Source of the DNA: Phoronis australis
Taxonomy: Eukaryota; Phoronida; Phoronidae
Direction of reading: 5' to 3'
Length of the DNA stretch: 49,207 nt
Assembly (NCBI GenBank): GCA_002633005.1
Contig: NMRA01000439.1
Coordinates: 270,169 to 319,375, forward strand
Within the stretch, counting starts at the first letter, position 1; each line of letters opens with the position of its first letter. This document shows positions 41,301 through 44,300 of this stretch, in pieces. Made by a program: the position numbers and the translations under genes. Below the pieces are notes generated by a model, which was given only the letters and a program-made list of their open reading frames with translations, searched no databases and had not been told where the DNA came from.

Positions 41301-44300
41301 TGACCATCAACTGAAATAGATTAAATACTATACTTAACGTGGGAAATATTCATTCATACAAGTCGCCGGACTCTCGCTGCCGACATTAATAGCCATCAGG
41401 TGAGCGGAGGGACTGAGAGCCCGGCGCGCTCTCAGTGGACGGTGGCCGTCCAGTGACGGCCGGAGTGGGTTCATTCACTGAGTGTCCGCTTTAATAATCG
41501 ACGCAATTCATTAACTGTCCTTGATGGCTAATAATTTCACGAGGGCACTCCATATTTGGCGGAGTTGAACCCCTGAGATACTGCCGAACTTATCAAACAT
41601 TCGAAACCCTAGTACAAGCCTTTACGATCATCGCTGATTCTTTTGGGACGGAACACAATATGAAACACTTCCGTAGAGTTAGAAGAAAAAAACACGTATA
41701 GTTCCAAATCCATTAAGTGAACCATTCGTTCGGGAATAAAACTGGAAAGGGTCCCGTCAGTCGTTAGAAAAAATCGCTCATCGGAGCAGCAGATCCAGGC
41801 CGTTCATGTCAACATCGACCCGAAAAAATTTTCCTTTCTTCCGAGAACTGACAGCTTCTTATAGCCACGAATTTCACAGCACAAAACAAACTAATTTTGC
41901 AAAATTATTAAACTGACCAACAAAAGGACAAAATTGGTTTTAGATTGCATCACGTGATTCATGCCTTCCAAATTTCCCTAAAAGATTCCGCCCCAAATCC
42001 CTTCAGTCGAAGAAAACAGTGCCGTTTCCGTGAGGGGCGATCACCCCTATAGCCTTAGTATCCCCTCAATCAACGACGCCATAGCAGCATAGCAGCATGC
42101 CATACAGTAAGACAAATGATATGGTTGTTTTGAGCTCAACATGATCAGCGATGACAGGAGGCGGAGCCTACAGATGCGACGCACGTTGTTGCTCCCACGA
42201 CTGCACACAAGTAAACCGTTGAGTGCGTAGCAATAACAGACAGTACTGTGAACTCTCCTGAATCTAGGGTATTTCAGAAAACGAATGCGTACAAAACAAC
42301 ACAATAACATGTTTATAAGTGTCGCAGTCCCTACTGAAGTGTCAAAACATCTTTTTGGTCACCCAAAATTGACCGGCATATCATGCTTATTGCTCCACTG
42401 GCTAAAAGGATGTCAAGCATATTTTTTCCAAAAAATGATCCCCGGTTATCTAAAAAGACATTTTAGTTCATGATAATTGATCGACGGTATCTTTCAAGGA
42501 GTACTAGTCATGATGATGGAACAAGAACATATTGTTCTCGAAAATGTAAACCGGGTTATTGACAAAAAGATGAAAAGATGTTCAGTATTCAATAATACTT
42601 CGTTGACATGCAAAAACAACTGGAACACTTCGTTGGCCTAAACATGAACCACACGTTTCGGTGGGCCAACTTGAACATAAATTTAAAACAATAATTTGAG
42701 AGACGATAGGTTGTATGCACGTGTGAGGCGAGATTAAGAGGCGGGCTCTGCGGAAAAAAATCAAACTCTTAAGAAGCCCACTAGGTAGCCCCTCCACGCA
42801 ATTCTTAAATCACTAATTGATGACCATTTTTAGGGATCGATTTCAAGAAGAAAAGCTCTCCTTTTGACGGAAGCAAATGTGGTCGAGAAAAACCACCCGA
42901 GAAGCATGTTCCATGCAGTCTTTCTATGAAAGTATCCCATCATTGCGGCCGAGAAGATGTTAGTGAGATGGCCTCCCAGGTGAAGAATCCATGCCAGGAT
43001 TATCCTATGCAGAACATATCGAACCCGCTGATTTTCTGTAGTCATTTGATGAACGGAGATCTTTCTCATTTGTTGTTTTGGATACCAGTGACACTTTTGG
43101 ACGATTTTTATTATTTCACATCAGATATAAGGGTAACTGTCACTTTAAAGGGGTTCCGCATTTTGAGAACCAGTTTTCTCCACTGAATAGGTTATCAATC
43201 TGGTTCTCAGAATGCAGGGGGTCCTGTAAGCGAATATTGCCGAAATAAGAAAAGAAGAGAAATAATTAATTCTCTAGCCATATCTCCGATAACTGAAGCT
43301 GTATTGGCAGTGTTAGCCCGATCCCATGATGTTTGTGATAAAACTTATCTTGGATCAACACATGCCTACCTTGTACAAAAGGTTAAAGTTCTGCATAGTT
43401 CTTTGCCTTGATATTTACACGAATCCGATTACGCGATAGTTACATAAATTCGTCTTTCGTTAACACCATAGCTTGAAAACCTCTTGAGAAATACACGATT
43501 GTCTTAACGGGACCGTTCCGCAATACTCATGAACTCAATCGCAAATTATAGACGAGAGTAATCAACGCAATCAACTGCAAAAATGCGTTTCAAATCTCAG
43601 AGTTTGTATCAGGGAAGGAATATTTTCCATAGCCAAACATTTAATCCAGAATTTAGGCAAAAGAGGGTCAACAATTCATCAGCTTGACTGGGTTGGCCAA
43701 CCCTTCTAGCAATCGTCTGCTTCAAAACAAACTGTTGTCACATCAAGGCATTTCTTTCAGACCATGTTACTAGAATTAATCAGCGACCAACATAAGGCAG
43801 TGATTAGATAGGAAGCAAGTGTGAGATCGTATTGACATGGCTGCATACTTTGCCAAATATAAACAAAACTTCAGATTTAAACGCAGTGAAAGTACACGTT
43901 TTCTGAAAGTAGAAAACCCCCTAAAATATTTTCGACAACAGTGCATAAAGCATAGTATGTGATAGTTGCATAGGAATCCGAACAGCCATATATTTTCCGA
44001 GACTTGATATTTACAAGTTATCCAACTTTAAATATTTTCTAGGGTTCTACATAACCTTTTTATAATTTTGTGTTTGTTTGAGTAACTGATCTACGTTCAC
44101 GGTCATGTTTTCACTTTATCAAGGGCAACTGTCAGCCTTCAAAATATATGCGATATAGTTTACGTTTAGCCCCACCGCTATGTACCGAGACTAAATACAT
44201 GGGCTCACACAGGGCGAGCTCGTTCGAGCCTCCCCCTAATTTGGCGAATTGGGCAAAAAGGTAAAAGGGTCCGCCTCAGTGAAAAAAATGTGCGAGTGAA

